Assembly (NCBI GenBank): GCA_016288055.1
Contig: JAEEXZ010000002.1
Span: 1-64,000 of the forward strand
Direction of reading: 5' to 3'
Source of the DNA: Bacteroidales bacterium
Lineage (GTDB): Bacteria > Bacteroidota > Bacteroidia > Bacteroidales > UBA932
DNA: 64,000 bases
Shown: piece by piece, positions 24,742-32,421 of the stretch
How positions within the stretch are numbered: the first letter of the stretch is position 1
How the letters are laid out: each line of letters starts with the position of its first letter
Notes under the pieces: generated by a model
What the model was told of the DNA's origin: nothing
What the model saw: only the letters and a program-made list of their open reading frames with translations
The model's database searches: none
Position numbers and translations under genes: made by a program

Positions 24742-25601
24742 AGATTTACACCGACACCGACACCGACTTCTACCCGTCCATTGCGGCAGAATACGGTTAC
24801 AAGCTCATCTCCATGCCTTACAGCATCGACGCCAAAACCACGTATCCCTATGTGGACTTCAAGGAGTTCGATGCCCACGCCTTTTACGATGTGCTTCGCG
24901 GTGGCGTCCTGCCCACCACCAGCGCTATTTCCAAGGAGCAGTACATCAAGTACTTCCAGGCCGACTTCAAAGCCGGCCACGAAATCCTTTACGTGCACTT
25001 CTCCCGCAACATGACCAATACCTTCGACGCCATGGACCAGGCTGTCGCGGAACTCAAAGCCCAGTATCCCGACGCCCGCTTCGAAGAAATCGACACCAAG
25101 GGCATCACCACCATCAGCTACGCCATCGTGCGTGAGGTCGGAGACCTTGTGAAGGCCGGCAAGACCCTGGACGAGATCCTCGCCTGGGCCCGTGAGGAAG
25201 TGGACCACTTTGCCATGTACTTCTTTGCCGACGATCTCAAGTTCTTCCGCCGCAGCGGCCGTGTGAGCGGCCTGGCAGCGACGATGGGAACGCTCATCGG
25301 CGTACGTCCCCTCATCCACATGAGCCAGGAAGGAAAGATGGTATCCGTAGGCACCGCCAAGGGCCGTCTCAACGCCATGACCTTCCTTGTGGACAAGGTG
25401 GGAGAACTGGGACAGGACATTGACAAGCACCGCATCTGCATCGGCCATACCGACGCACCGGAGATTGCTCACAACATTGCCCAGATGATCGAGAAGAAAT
25501 ACGGCCCGCAGGATATCGTCTTCGTTGACGTGAACCCTACGGCCGGCAGCCACTGCGGCCCCAACGGCGTGGGCGTCTGCTTCCATGCCAAAAATAGGTA
25601 A
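24735..25601 (+). CDS. fakB: DegV-family fatty-acid-binding protein (FakB-like)
   Basis: 288 aa. DegV fold: N-terminal LKIYTDTDTDFYPSIAAEYG, the conserved LRGGVLPTTSAISKEQY segment with the Thr-Ser that contacts the lipid carboxylate, YVHFSRNMTNTFDAM, RRSGRVSGLAATMGTLIGVRPLI and NPTAGSHCGPNGVGV with the late GSHxGPG signature. FakB binds a fatty acid and offers it to FakA for phosphorylation. It overlaps fakA by 7 nt, strongly supporting a FakAB pair. Confidence 0.88.
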   Translation: MLKIYTDTDTDFYPSIAAEYGYKLISMPYSIDAKTTYPYVDFKEFDAHAFYDVLRGGVLPTTSAISKEQYIKYFQADFKAGHEILYVHFSRNMTNTFDAMDQAVAELKAQYPDARFEEIDTKGITTISYAIVREVGDLVKAGKTLDEILAWAREEVDHFAMYFFADDLKFFRRSGRVSGLAATMGTLIGVRPLIHMSQEGKMVSVGTAKGRLNAMTFLVDKVGELGQDIDKHRICIGHTDAPEIAHNIAQMIEKKYGPQDIVFVDVNPTAGSHCGPNGVGVCFHAKNR

Positions 25602-25606
25602 TTCCT

Positions 25607-25632
25607 GTCATTCTGAGCGAAGCGAAGAATCT
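25607..25632 (+). repeat. 26-bp GTCATTCTGAGCG repeat (family 1)
   Basis: GTCATTCTGAGCG followed by AAGCGAAGAATCT, between the fakB stop and the next ATG (25640). Same sequence as at 28122-28147, 38472-38497, 40877-40902 and, inverted, at 41855-41880 and 41975-42000. Confidence 0.9.
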
Positions 25633-25639
25633 ATTTATT

Positions 25640-26773
25640 ATGATTGAAATCAAAGAAGTTAAATCCCGCCGCGAACGGAGGGATTTCCTGAACTTCCAGC
25701 TGGACCTGTACCAGAGCAACCGCAACTTCGTTCCGCCGCTCTATGCCGACGAAAAGAAGATGTTCCGGGAAGACTATGTCTATCGCAGCAGCTGCGAATA
25801 CGTATTCTTCAACGCCTACCGTGACGGCGTGATGGCCGGCCGCATCCAGGGAATCATCCAGAAGGACGCCAACGCCAAGAACAACGAGAAGCGCTGCCGA
25901 TTCTGCCGCTTCGACGTCATCGACGACCTCGACGTCTCCCGCGCCCTGTTCGCCGCCGTCGAGAAATGGGCGGCCGATAAGGGCATGGACACCATGGTGG
26001 GCCCGCTCAACTACTCCGACCTGGAACGCGAAGGCATGCTGGTGGACGGCTTCAACGAGCCCGCCACCTTCGAGGAGAACTACAATTTCGCCTACTACAA
26101 GAAGCATGTGGAAGCCCTGGGATACAGCAAGGAGGTGGACTGGACCGCCAGCCGCCTTTACGGGGCCGAGAACCCGGAAGCCCTCCAGGAACTGGAAGAG
26201 CTGGTGGGATTCATCTTCAAGCGCTACAAACTGCACTACGGGACGGCCCGTTCTGGCCGGGAGCTGTTGAAGAAATACGCCACCGGCATCTTTGACCTGC
26301 TGGATGCGTCCTACGAAGGCCTGTACGGAACCGTTCCCTTCACCGACGGCATGCGCAAACTGATGCTGGAGAACTTCGCCATGGTCATCAATCCGCGCTA
26401 TACGGCCGTCATCCTGGACGAGAATGAACGAATCGTCTGCTTCGGCCTGTCCTTCCCCGGCCTTGCAAAGGCGCTTTCGGGAACGCGCGGAAAATACACG
26501 CCGCTCACCCTCGTGAAGCTCCTGAACGCCATCAAGAATCCGGAAATCCTGGACCTTTGCCTGGTGGGCGTAGATCCCGAATATCTCAACCGGGGCGTTT
26601 CCGGTGCCCTGTCCCTTGCCATCATGAAGATGCTCCGCGACAACCCCCGCCTCAAGTGGGCCGACACCAACCTGAACCTGGAAGACAACTATGCCATCCT
26701 GAACAGTTGGCGCCGCTTCCGGCGCGAAGAGTGCAAACGTTACCGTTCTTACGTAAAGTCCCTGTCATTCTGA
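25640..26773 (+). CDS. GNAT-like acyltransferase family protein of the lipid operon
   Basis: 377 aa, no signal peptide. The N-terminal half has a GNAT-like pattern (FLNFQLDLYQSNRNFVPPLYADE, YVFFNAYRDGVMAGRIQGII, ALFAAVEKWAADKGMDTMVGPL), and a second GNAT-like half ends with VGVDPEYLNRGVSGALSLAIM and a NxxxxxILNSWRRFR close. I recognise the group as an uncharacterised conserved protein with N-acetyltransferase-like fold. Placement between fakB and plsX suggests acyl transfer in lipid metabolism, but this is inference. Its last codons and stop (tcattctga) come from a family-1 repeat. Confidence 0.6.
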   Translation: MIEIKEVKSRRERRDFLNFQLDLYQSNRNFVPPLYADEKKMFREDYVYRSSCEYVFFNAYRDGVMAGRIQGIIQKDANAKNNEKRCRFCRFDVIDDLDVSRALFAAVEKWAADKGMDTMVGPLNYSDLEREGMLVDGFNEPATFEENYNFAYYKKHVEALGYSKEVDWTASRLYGAENPEALQELEELVGFIFKRYKLHYGTARSGRELLKKYATGIFDLLDASYEGLYGTVPFTDGMRKLMLENFAMVINPRYTAVILDENERIVCFGLSFPGLAKALSGTRGKYTPLTLVKLLNAIKNPEILDLCLVGVDPEYLNRGVSGALSLAIMKMLRDNPRLKWADTNLNLEDNYAILNSWRRFRREECKRYRSYVKSLSF

Positions 26774-26789
26774 ACGAAGTGAAGAATCT
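26764..26789 (+). repeat. family-1 repeat variant overlapping a stop and abutting plsX
   Basis: GTCATTCTGAACG then AAGTGAAGAATCT (two substitutions from the common copy). It supplies the final Ser-Phe-stop of the upstream gene and ends exactly one base before the plsX ATG at 26790. Confidence 0.85.
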
Positions 26790-27809
26790 ATGATCAAAAT
26801 CATCGTTGACTGCTTCGGCGGCGACCACTGCCCCGAAGCCCCGGTAGAAGCCGCAGTTCGTTCCCTGGCCGCCAACCCGGACCTGTACCTCATCCTCACC
26901 GGAGACGAGGCCATCCTTCGCAAATGCCTGGAGGGCAAGCAATACGACGCCTCCCGTCTGGAAATCGAGCATGCTCCCGAAGTGATCGGCTGTGATGAGA
27001 AGCCCACGGACGTGGTGCGGCTCAAGCGCAACTCCTCCATGATGAAGGGCATCATCCTCCTGCGGGACCGCGACGACATCGCCGCCATGGTTTCCACCGG
27101 TTCTACGGGGGCGCTGGTGACCGGCGCACTCGTGCGTATCGGCCGTATTCCCGGAGTGATCCGCCCGGCGTTCTGCCCGCTTCTTCCGACGATGGACGGC
27201 GGCATCGTGGGCGTGTGCGACAGCGGGGCCAACGTAGAGGTGACATCGGCCCATCTGCGGCAGTTCGCGATCATGGCCAGCCTCTATATGGAGAACGTTT
27301 ACGGCGTGAAGAACCCGCGCGTGGCGCTTCTGAACGTGGGAAAGGAGGCCGAGAAAGGCGACGACATGCGGCGCGAGACGTATCAGCTGCTCACGCAGAC
27401 GCCTTCCGTGAACTTCGTGGGCAACATGGAGAGCCGGGACCTTCTGAGCGGCAGCTACGACGTGGTGGTGGCCGACGGCTTCAGCGGCAATGTCCTGGTG
27501 AAGACCACCGAAGGGACCGCCCTTGAGCTTCTTCGGAAGCTCAAAAAAGATATCATGAGCCGATGGCTCTATAAAATGGGCGCTCTTCTGATGAAGCGGA
27601 TGTTCAAGGACATGAAGGCGTTCATGAACTACCAGAATTATGGCGGAAGCGTGCTCCTGGGCACATCCAAAGTGGTTGTGAAGGGGCATGGCTCCTCCAA
27701 GGCCGTGGCGGTGGAGAAGTGCATCGAGCAGGCCTACAAGATGGAAGTATCCCATCTCTCCGGTAAGATTGAAACTGAAATCGCTCAATACGAGCATTAC
27801 GAAGACTAA
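26790..27809 (+). CDS. plsX: phosphate acyltransferase PlsX
   Basis: 339 aa, family length. IKIIVDCFGGDHCPEAPVEAA at the N-terminus, then NSSMMKGIILLRD, AAMVSTGSTGALVTGALVRIGRIPGVIRPAF, VCDSGANVEV, NVGKEAEKGDD and VVVADGFSGNVLVKTTEGT are PlsX signatures. It interconverts acyl-ACP and acyl-phosphate; FakAB encoded upstream makes acyl-phosphate from free fatty acids, and ACP is encoded downstream. The start codon directly follows a family-1 repeat, so any ribosome contact upstream uses repeat sequence. Confidence 0.95.
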   Translation: MIKIIVDCFGGDHCPEAPVEAAVRSLAANPDLYLILTGDEAILRKCLEGKQYDASRLEIEHAPEVIGCDEKPTDVVRLKRNSSMMKGIILLRDRDDIAAMVSTGSTGALVTGALVRIGRIPGVIRPAFCPLLPTMDGGIVGVCDSGANVEVTSAHLRQFAIMASLYMENVYGVKNPRVALLNVGKEAEKGDDMRRETYQLLTQTPSVNFVGNMESRDLLSGSYDVVVADGFSGNVLVKTTEGTALELLRKLKKDIMSRWLYKMGALLMKRMFKDMKAFMNYQNYGGSVLLGTSKVVVKGHGSSKAVAVEKCIEQAYKMEVSHLSGKIETEIAQYEHYED

Positions 27810-27811
27810 AA

Positions 27812-27838
27812 CGTCATGCCCGGCCCGACCGGGCATCT
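27812..27838. repeat. family-2 palindrome between plsX and ACP genes
   Basis: CGTCATGCCCGGCCC then GACCGGGCATCT, a palindrome starting just after the plsX stop. Reverse complement relative of 2231-2257. Confidence 0.8.
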
Positions 27839-27850
27839 AAACCTTATCTT

Positions 27851-28084
27851 ATGTTTGAAAAAGTACAGACCATCCTGGCGAAGCAGCTTCGTCTGGACCC
27901 CTCCAAAATCACTCCCCAGTCCCTCATCAAGAAAGACCTGGGGGCGGACTCCCTGGACATCCTCCAGCTGCTGATGCGCATCGAGGATCAGTACGGAATT
28001 GTGATTCCGGACCAGGCCCTCGCCACCTTCGAGACCGTCGCCGACGTTGTCGGCTATCTCGAAAAACAACAAGTCAACCTCTAG
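27851..28084 (+). CDS. acpP: acyl carrier protein
   Basis: 77 aa, acidic, four-helix size. The phosphopantetheine attachment Ser is in DLGADSLDILQLLMRIED (about residue 36). Divergent from a housekeeping ACP in having Asp-Ile-Leu-Gln after the DSL motif, so it may be a specialised ACP for this lipid operon rather than the main FASII ACP. Confidence 0.88.
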   Translation: MFEKVQTILAKQLRLDPSKITPQSLIKKDLGADSLDILQLLMRIEDQYGIVIPDQALATFETVADVVGYLEKQQVNL

Positions 28085-28147
28085 ATCCTTCGTCACTGCG
28101 TTCCTCAGGATGACAATATTTGTCATTCTGAGCGAAGCGAAGAATCT
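28084..28147. repeat. inverted pair of family-1 repeats between ACP and nucleoside kinase genes
   Basis: An inverted GATCCTTCG...CTCAGGATGACA variant (about 28085-28115) faces a standard copy GTCATTCTGAGCG...AAGAATCT (28122-28147). The first variant is the ATCCT/AGGAT flavour also seen at 51559-51584. Together they can form a long imperfect hairpin. Confidence 0.75.
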
Positions 28148-28162
28148 TTAAAACGATATTAT

Positions 28163-29818
28163 ATGGTACAGGTATTCTGCAAAAACACTGGCGAAAGCAA
28201 ACGCTTCCCCGAAGGGACATCCCTCCTGCAGATGCTGCAGGAGTTTGATTGCCATCGGCCCTACCCTATCGTGTCGGCCAAGGTTAACAATGTTTCCCAG
28301 GGCCTCAAGTTCAAGGTTTACCAGAACAAGGACATCGAGTTCATCGATGTGCGGGAGTCCAGTGGTATGCGGGTGTACTGCCGTTCCCTGTATTTTCTGC
28401 TTTATAAAGCCACCTGCGACGTTTTTCCGGGAAGCAGGCTCTATATCGAGCACCCCATCTCCCATGGCTATTTCTGCCATTTGAGAAAGGCCGATGGAAG
28501 CAACCCCACTTCGGAGGACCTCCTGCTGCTGGAAGCGCGCATGAAAGAACTGGTGGCCAAAGATATGCCTTTCCACCGTTATGACGTGCAGACGGACCGT
28601 GCCCTCAAGGAGTTCCGCAAGGCGGGCTTCGAGGATAAGGTGAAGCTGCTGGAAACCAGCGGCGAAGCCTATACGGACTACTACACCCTGGACGACACGG
28701 TGGACTACTACTACGGAAAACTTGTGCCTTCCACCGGTTACCTCAAGGTATGGGGGCTTATCCTTTACCATGACGGATTCCTGCTGCAGGTTCCCTCCCG
28801 CGAGGATCCCTCCCGTGTGGCCGACTTCGTGGACCAGCCCAAGACCTTCGAAATGTTCAAGGAGGCGCTGCGCTGGAACATCATCATGGGCCTGAGCACG
28901 GTGGGAGACGTGAACGAGGCGTTCCTGCATGGGCGGGCCAGCGAGCTTATCCAGATTGCAGAGGCCTTGCAGGAAAAGAAGATCGTGCAGATTGCCGAGG
29001 AAATCGACCGCCGATACCGCAGCGAGAATCCGCTGAAAGTGGTGCTTATCACCGGGCCTTCCTCCTCCGGAAAGACTACTTTCTGCAAACGACTCTCCAT
29101 CCAGCTCAAGGCATGCGGCCTCAAGCCCATTTCCGTGAGTACCGACGATTACTTCGTCAATCGCGTTGACACGCCCAAGTTCCCCGACGGGTCCTACGAC
29201 TTCGACAACTTCGACACCGTGGACCACGACCTCATGGAACGGGATATCATGAAACTCATCGCCGGAGAGGAGGTTTCCGTGCCGGAATACAACTTCGTGA
29301 CGGGCCTGAGGGAGTACAACAACAAACTCCTGCGCCTCACCGAGGGCAGTATTCTCCTGATCGAGGGTATCCATGCCCTGAATCCGGCCCTTACGGCCCA
29401 GATTCCCGACGAGAGCAAATTCCGCATCTTCATCAATACCCTTACCGGTACGCTGCTGGACGACCACAACATGATCCCCACCAGCGACAACCGCCTTCTC
29501 CGCCGTATCGTACGAGACTATAACAAGGGCGCCTTTACAGCCCGCGAGTCCATCTCCAACTGGCAGAACGTCTTATCGGCGGAGCGTAAATGGATTTACC
29601 CCTACCAGGAGACAGCCGACGCCATGTTCAACAGCGCCTACCTCATTGAGTTTGCTGTACTGAAAAACCACGCCGAGCCCATTCTGCGGAGCGTGCCGCA
29701 GAACTGCGTCGAATACTCCGAAGCTCACAGGCTCCTGAAGTTCATCCACTACTTCACTCCCGTCAGCGACCGCGAAATCCCCGCCACATCCATGATCCGC
29801 GAATTCATCGGCGGATAG
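28163..29818 (+). CDS. nucleoside (uridine) kinase-like protein with TGS-type N-terminus
   Basis: 551 aa. Residues 1-60 resemble a TGS/ubiquitin-like domain (VQVFCKNTGESKRFPEGTSLLQML), followed by a threonyl-tRNA-synthetase second-additional-domain-like region (PISHGYFCHLR). The C-terminal half is a P-loop kinase of the uridine-kinase group: VVLITGPSSSGKTTFCKRLS (about residue 292-310), VSTDDYFVNR, YDFDNFDTVDHDLM, LIEGIHALNP. Architecture equals the conserved Bacteroidetes 'nucleoside kinase'. Substrate not established from sequence. Last gene before a strong terminator. Confidence 0.82.
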   Translation: MVQVFCKNTGESKRFPEGTSLLQMLQEFDCHRPYPIVSAKVNNVSQGLKFKVYQNKDIEFIDVRESSGMRVYCRSLYFLLYKATCDVFPGSRLYIEHPISHGYFCHLRKADGSNPTSEDLLLLEARMKELVAKDMPFHRYDVQTDRALKEFRKAGFEDKVKLLETSGEAYTDYYTLDDTVDYYYGKLVPSTGYLKVWGLILYHDGFLLQVPSREDPSRVADFVDQPKTFEMFKEALRWNIIMGLSTVGDVNEAFLHGRASELIQIAEALQEKKIVQIAEEIDRRYRSENPLKVVLITGPSSSGKTTFCKRLSIQLKACGLKPISVSTDDYFVNRVDTPKFPDGSYDFDNFDTVDHDLMERDIMKLIAGEEVSVPEYNFVTGLREYNNKLLRLTEGSILLIEGIHALNPALTAQIPDESKFRIFINTLTGTLLDDHNMIPTSDNRLLRRIVRDYNKGAFTARESISNWQNVLSAERKWIYPYQETADAMFNSAYLIEFAVLKNHAEPILRSVPQNCVEYSEAHRLLKFIHYFTPVSDREIPATSMIREFIGG

Positions 29819-29834
29819 CAGGCGGCAGGCTAAC

Positions 29835-29873
29835 AAAAAACCGGAGCCCTCAGGAAAGGGTTCCGGTTTTTGT
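29835..29873. terminator. bidirectional terminator
   Basis: AAAAAACCGGAGCCCT and AGGGTTCCGGTTTTTG form a stem of about 14 bp (one G-T pair) with A- and T-runs on either side, between convergent genes, so it can serve both strands. Confidence 0.8.
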
Positions 29874-29889
29874 TTGATGACGTTATCCA

Positions 29890-30342
29890 TTAAAAGAGGT
29901 AGCGGATGCCGAGGGCGAGGCCTTGCCAGCCGAAGCCGGTGGCGGGAACGAGGTTGAAGGAAGGCTTCCAGTCAAGGGAGAGCTGGAGAGGGATTTCCTC
30001 GAAGCAGTATTCAAGGCCCAGCTGGGCGCCGATACCGGCCCACAGTTTGGTGGAGTTCTGGCCTTCTGCATCACTGTAGCCGCCGAAGCCGATGTAGGCC
30101 TGGGGACCAGCGTAGAAGTTGAAGGGACCTACAGGACAAACCTGGAAGTCATAGGCGAGGCCGGCGTTGAAGGAGCCGACGCTCCAGCCGAGGTCAATTT
30201 CAGCGAAGTTGGCAGCACCAAGGGTGTGCTGATAGGATACTTCGGCACCGTAACCGGCACGGATACCGATGGCACGGGGCTGTGCGATGGCCGCAAAGGA
30301 AAAGCCCAAGACGGCGACAGCAATTAAAAGAAACTTTTTCAT
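29890..30342 (-). CDS. small outer-membrane beta-barrel protein
   Basis: 150 aa. Signal peptide MKKFLLIAVAVLGFSFAAIAQ. The mature 129 residues alternate hydrophobic and polar in about eight strands (AIGIRAGYGAEVSYQ, FAEIDLGWSVGSFNAGLAYDF, FNFYAGPQAYIGFGG, KLWAGIGAQLGLEYCF, PLQLSLDWKPSFNLVP) and end in Phe (GIRYLF). This is an OmpX/OmpW-size porin-like barrel. Function unknown. Transcribed alone, divergent from the deoxyhypusine-synthase-like gene. Confidence 0.75.
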   Translation of the reverse strand: MKKFLLIAVAVLGFSFAAIAQPRAIGIRAGYGAEVSYQHTLGAANFAEIDLGWSVGSFNAGLAYDFQVCPVGPFNFYAGPQAYIGFGGYSDAEGQNSTKLWAGIGAQLGLEYCFEEIPLQLSLDWKPSFNLVPATGFGWQGLALGIRYLF

Positions 30343-30374
30343 TATTACGTTTGGTTTAAGGGTTTATATCCTAA

Positions 30375-30397
30375 TTCTGTAACACGAAATTACAGAA
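30375..30397. promoter_or_regulatory. inverted repeat TTCTGTAA-N7-TTACAGAA between divergent genes
   Basis: Perfect 8-bp arms at 30375-30382 and 30390-30397. It lies between the start of the barrel-protein gene (30342) and the -7 box of the downstream gene (30405), a position suited to an operator affecting both. Confidence 0.5.
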
Positions 30398-30404
30398 ATT
30401 TTTC

Positions 30405-30412
30405 TAAATTTG
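30405..30412 (+). promoter_or_regulatory. -7 box TAAATTTG for the DHS-like gene
   Basis: TAnnTTTG match. The predicted leader to the ATG at 30477 is about 60 nt, longer than for most genes in the window. Confidence 0.5.
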
Positions 30413-30476
30413 CAATCTGAAGTCAGGGGTTGGAGACCAAAGACTGGTTTCGCCCGCTGGCCGCTTTTTAAGTAAA

Positions 30477-31451
30477 ATGGAAAAGGGACCTATCTCTCAA
30501 TTCATTACCCACAACTACCGTCACTTCAATTCTGCAGCTCTTGTAGATGCTGCAAAAGCCTATGAAGACCTTCTGAACAAGGGTGGCAAGATGTTCCTGG
30601 CCATGGCCGGTGCCATGAGTACGGCTGAACTCGGCCTCTCCCTGGCCGAAATGATCCGTCAGGACAAAATTTCCTTCGTCTGCTGCAGCGCCAACAACCT
30701 GGAGGAAGACATCATGAACCTGGTGGCTCACAACCACTATTATCGTGTACCCGGCTACCGCGACCTCACCCCGGAGCAGGAGCAGGAACTCATCAACAAC
30801 CACTACAATCGTGTAACCGATACCTGCATCCCCGAGGAAGAGGCTTTCCGCCGTCTGGAGAAGCACCTCGTGGAGGTATGGGACAAAGCCAAAGCTGAAG
30901 GTAAGAGATATCTCCCCTACGAGTTCATCTATCAGATGATCCGCAGCGGTGTTCTGGAGCAGTACTACGAAATCGACCCCAAGGACAGCTGGGTGGTCGC
31001 CGCCTGCGAAAAGAACATCCCCATCATCTGCCCCGCATGGGAAGACTGCACCACCGGTAACATCTTCACCGCACACGTCATCCGCGGCGAATACGATCCT
31101 CACATGGTCATCCAGGGTGTAGAGGTCATGATGTTCCTCGTGGACTGGTACAAGAAGAACAGCCAGGGCGCCGGCGTCGGTTTCTTCCAGATCGGCGGCG
31201 GTACTGCCGGTGACTTCCCCATCTGCTGCGTTCCCATGATGGAGCAGGATCTGGGCTGGACCGGCACTCCCCTCTGGGCCTACTTCTGCCAGATCTCCGA
31301 TTCCACCACCTCCTACGGTTCCTACTCCGGTGCCGTCCCCAACGAGAAAATCACCTGGGGCAAGCTGGCTCCCGAAACACCCAAGTTCATCGTAGAGTCC
31401 GACGCCACCATCGTGGCACCGCTCATCTTCGCCTACGTGCTGGGCTGGTAA
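30477..31451 (+). CDS. deoxyhypusine synthase-like protein
   Basis: 324 aa, cytosolic. Family features: GKMFLAMAGAMSTAELGLSL (NAD site), VCCSANNLEEDIMNLVAHNHY, ICPAWEDCTTGNIF, GAGVGFFQIGGGTAGDFPICC and SYSGAVPNEKITWGKLAPE, which keeps the lysine equivalent to the catalytic Lys of human DHS (WGK). Bacteria lack eIF5A, so bacterial members transfer the aminobutyl group of spermidine to another amine (homospermidine-synthase-like) or an unknown acceptor. Single-gene unit with its own promoter and a clear terminator. Confidence 0.85.
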   Translation: MEKGPISQFITHNYRHFNSAALVDAAKAYEDLLNKGGKMFLAMAGAMSTAELGLSLAEMIRQDKISFVCCSANNLEEDIMNLVAHNHYYRVPGYRDLTPEQEQELINNHYNRVTDTCIPEEEAFRRLEKHLVEVWDKAKAEGKRYLPYEFIYQMIRSGVLEQYYEIDPKDSWVVAACEKNIPIICPAWEDCTTGNIFTAHVIRGEYDPHMVIQGVEVMMFLVDWYKKNSQGAGVGFFQIGGGTAGDFPICCVPMMEQDLGWTGTPLWAYFCQISDSTTSYGSYSGAVPNEKITWGKLAPETPKFIVESDATIVAPLIFAYVLGW

Positions 31452-31476
31452 GTTAGTACCTTATATATTATATCTG

Positions 31477-31510
31477 AGCCTGCTTTTTCCGAGCAGGCTC
31501 ATTTTTTTTG
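31477..31510 (+). terminator. Rho-independent terminator
   Basis: GAGCCTGCT pairs with AGCAGGCTC, followed by eight T. Ends the DHS-like gene. Confidence 0.9.
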
Positions 31511-31528
31511 TAAAATTTTCACAAAAAA

Positions 31529-31559
31529 TTTGCAGATTAAATTATTCTTTCTACCTTTG
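31529..31559 (+). promoter_or_regulatory. promoter TTTG-N19-TACCTTTG of the ABC/GntR operon
   Basis: -33 TTTG at 31529-31532 and -7 TACCTTTG at 31552-31559 with 19-nt spacing match the Bacteroidales consensus. Start codon at 31593. Confidence 0.7.
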
Positions 31560-31560
31560 C

Positions 31561-31584
31561 AGTGTACTAATGAACTAATACACT
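31561..31584 (+). promoter_or_regulatory. probable GntR (YtrA-type) operator
   Basis: AGTGTACTAATG and AACTAATACACT form a 24-bp imperfect dyad (9 of 12 positions paired, outer AGTGTA/TACACT perfect). It begins 2 nt after the -7 box, covering the transcription start, and the operon's third gene is a YtrA-type GntR regulator, so autorepression is likely. Confidence 0.6.
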
Positions 31585-31592
31585 ACAAAGAT

Positions 31593-32417
31593 ATGATTAG
31601 CGTAAAAGATTTATCGTTCAGCTATGGTTCCAAAGGAGTGCTCAAAAACATCTCCACGGAGCTGCAAGGAGGCAATATCTATGGCCTTCTCGGAGAAAAT
31701 GGCGTGGGTAAGACCACCCTTCTTACTCTTCTGTGCGGCTTGAAAAAGCCCCAGGTGGGAACGATTGACACGGACGGACGCAATCCCTTCGACCGCCAGC
31801 CTTCCCTTCTGGCAGAGCAATTCTATCTTCCCGACGAAGTCGCCCCTGTTCACAGCAAGGCCAACGCCTTCGGTGAAGAAACCGGCGCTCTCTGGCCCAA
31901 ATACAGCCAGGAGAAATTCCTTCAGATTCTTCGCGAATTCGAGGTTGACGAGTACCAGCGCATGGATACCATGAGCGCGGGCCAGCTCAAGAAAACCTGG
32001 ATTGCCTTTGCCCTCGCCTGCAATGCCCGCCATTATTTCATGGACGAACCCACCAACGGACTGGACATCCCTTCAAAGTCCATGTTCCGCAAAGCCATCA
32101 TGAAATACACGGACGAAGAATCGGCCGTCATCATTTCCACCCACCAGGTCCGTGACCTGGAAAACATCATCGACCCCATCATCATCCTGGACAAGGAAGA
32201 CGTGCTTGTCAACGCTTCCCTGGCGGAAATCAGCGAGAAACTCTACTTCGACTACGGCAACACCATCCATCCCGAAGCACTGTACATGGAAAGCACCCCT
32301 ACCGGATGCATCCAGGTGTACCCCAATACCACCGGCGAAGAGTCCAAGGTGCATATCGAAGCCCTCTTCAATGCCGTCCATGCCCATAAAGATGTTGTAA
32401 AAGCCTTATTCAAATAG
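31593..32417 (+). CDS. ABC transporter ATP-binding protein
   Basis: 274 aa from ATG 31593 (MISVKDLSFSYG); the open frame upstream runs through the promoter and is ignored. Walker A GLLGENGVGKTTLL (about 34-47), signature MSAGQLKK (degenerate LSGGQ), Walker B HYFMDEPTNGLD and the switch His in VIISTHQVRDLE are all present. C-terminal 60 residues are a short extra domain. It pairs with the ABC-2 type permease 4 nt downstream. Regulated by the adjacent GntR protein. Substrate unknown; YtrA-type systems are often linked to envelope stress or antibiotics. Confidence 0.9.
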   Translation: MISVKDLSFSYGSKGVLKNISTELQGGNIYGLLGENGVGKTTLLTLLCGLKKPQVGTIDTDGRNPFDRQPSLLAEQFYLPDEVAPVHSKANAFGEETGALWPKYSQEKFLQILREFEVDEYQRMDTMSAGQLKKTWIAFALACNARHYFMDEPTNGLDIPSKSMFRKAIMKYTDEESAVIISTHQVRDLENIIDPIIILDKEDVLVNASLAEISEKLYFDYGNTIHPEALYMESTPTGCIQVYPNTTGEESKVHIEALFNAVHAHKDVVKALFK

Positions 32418-32421
32418 CCTT

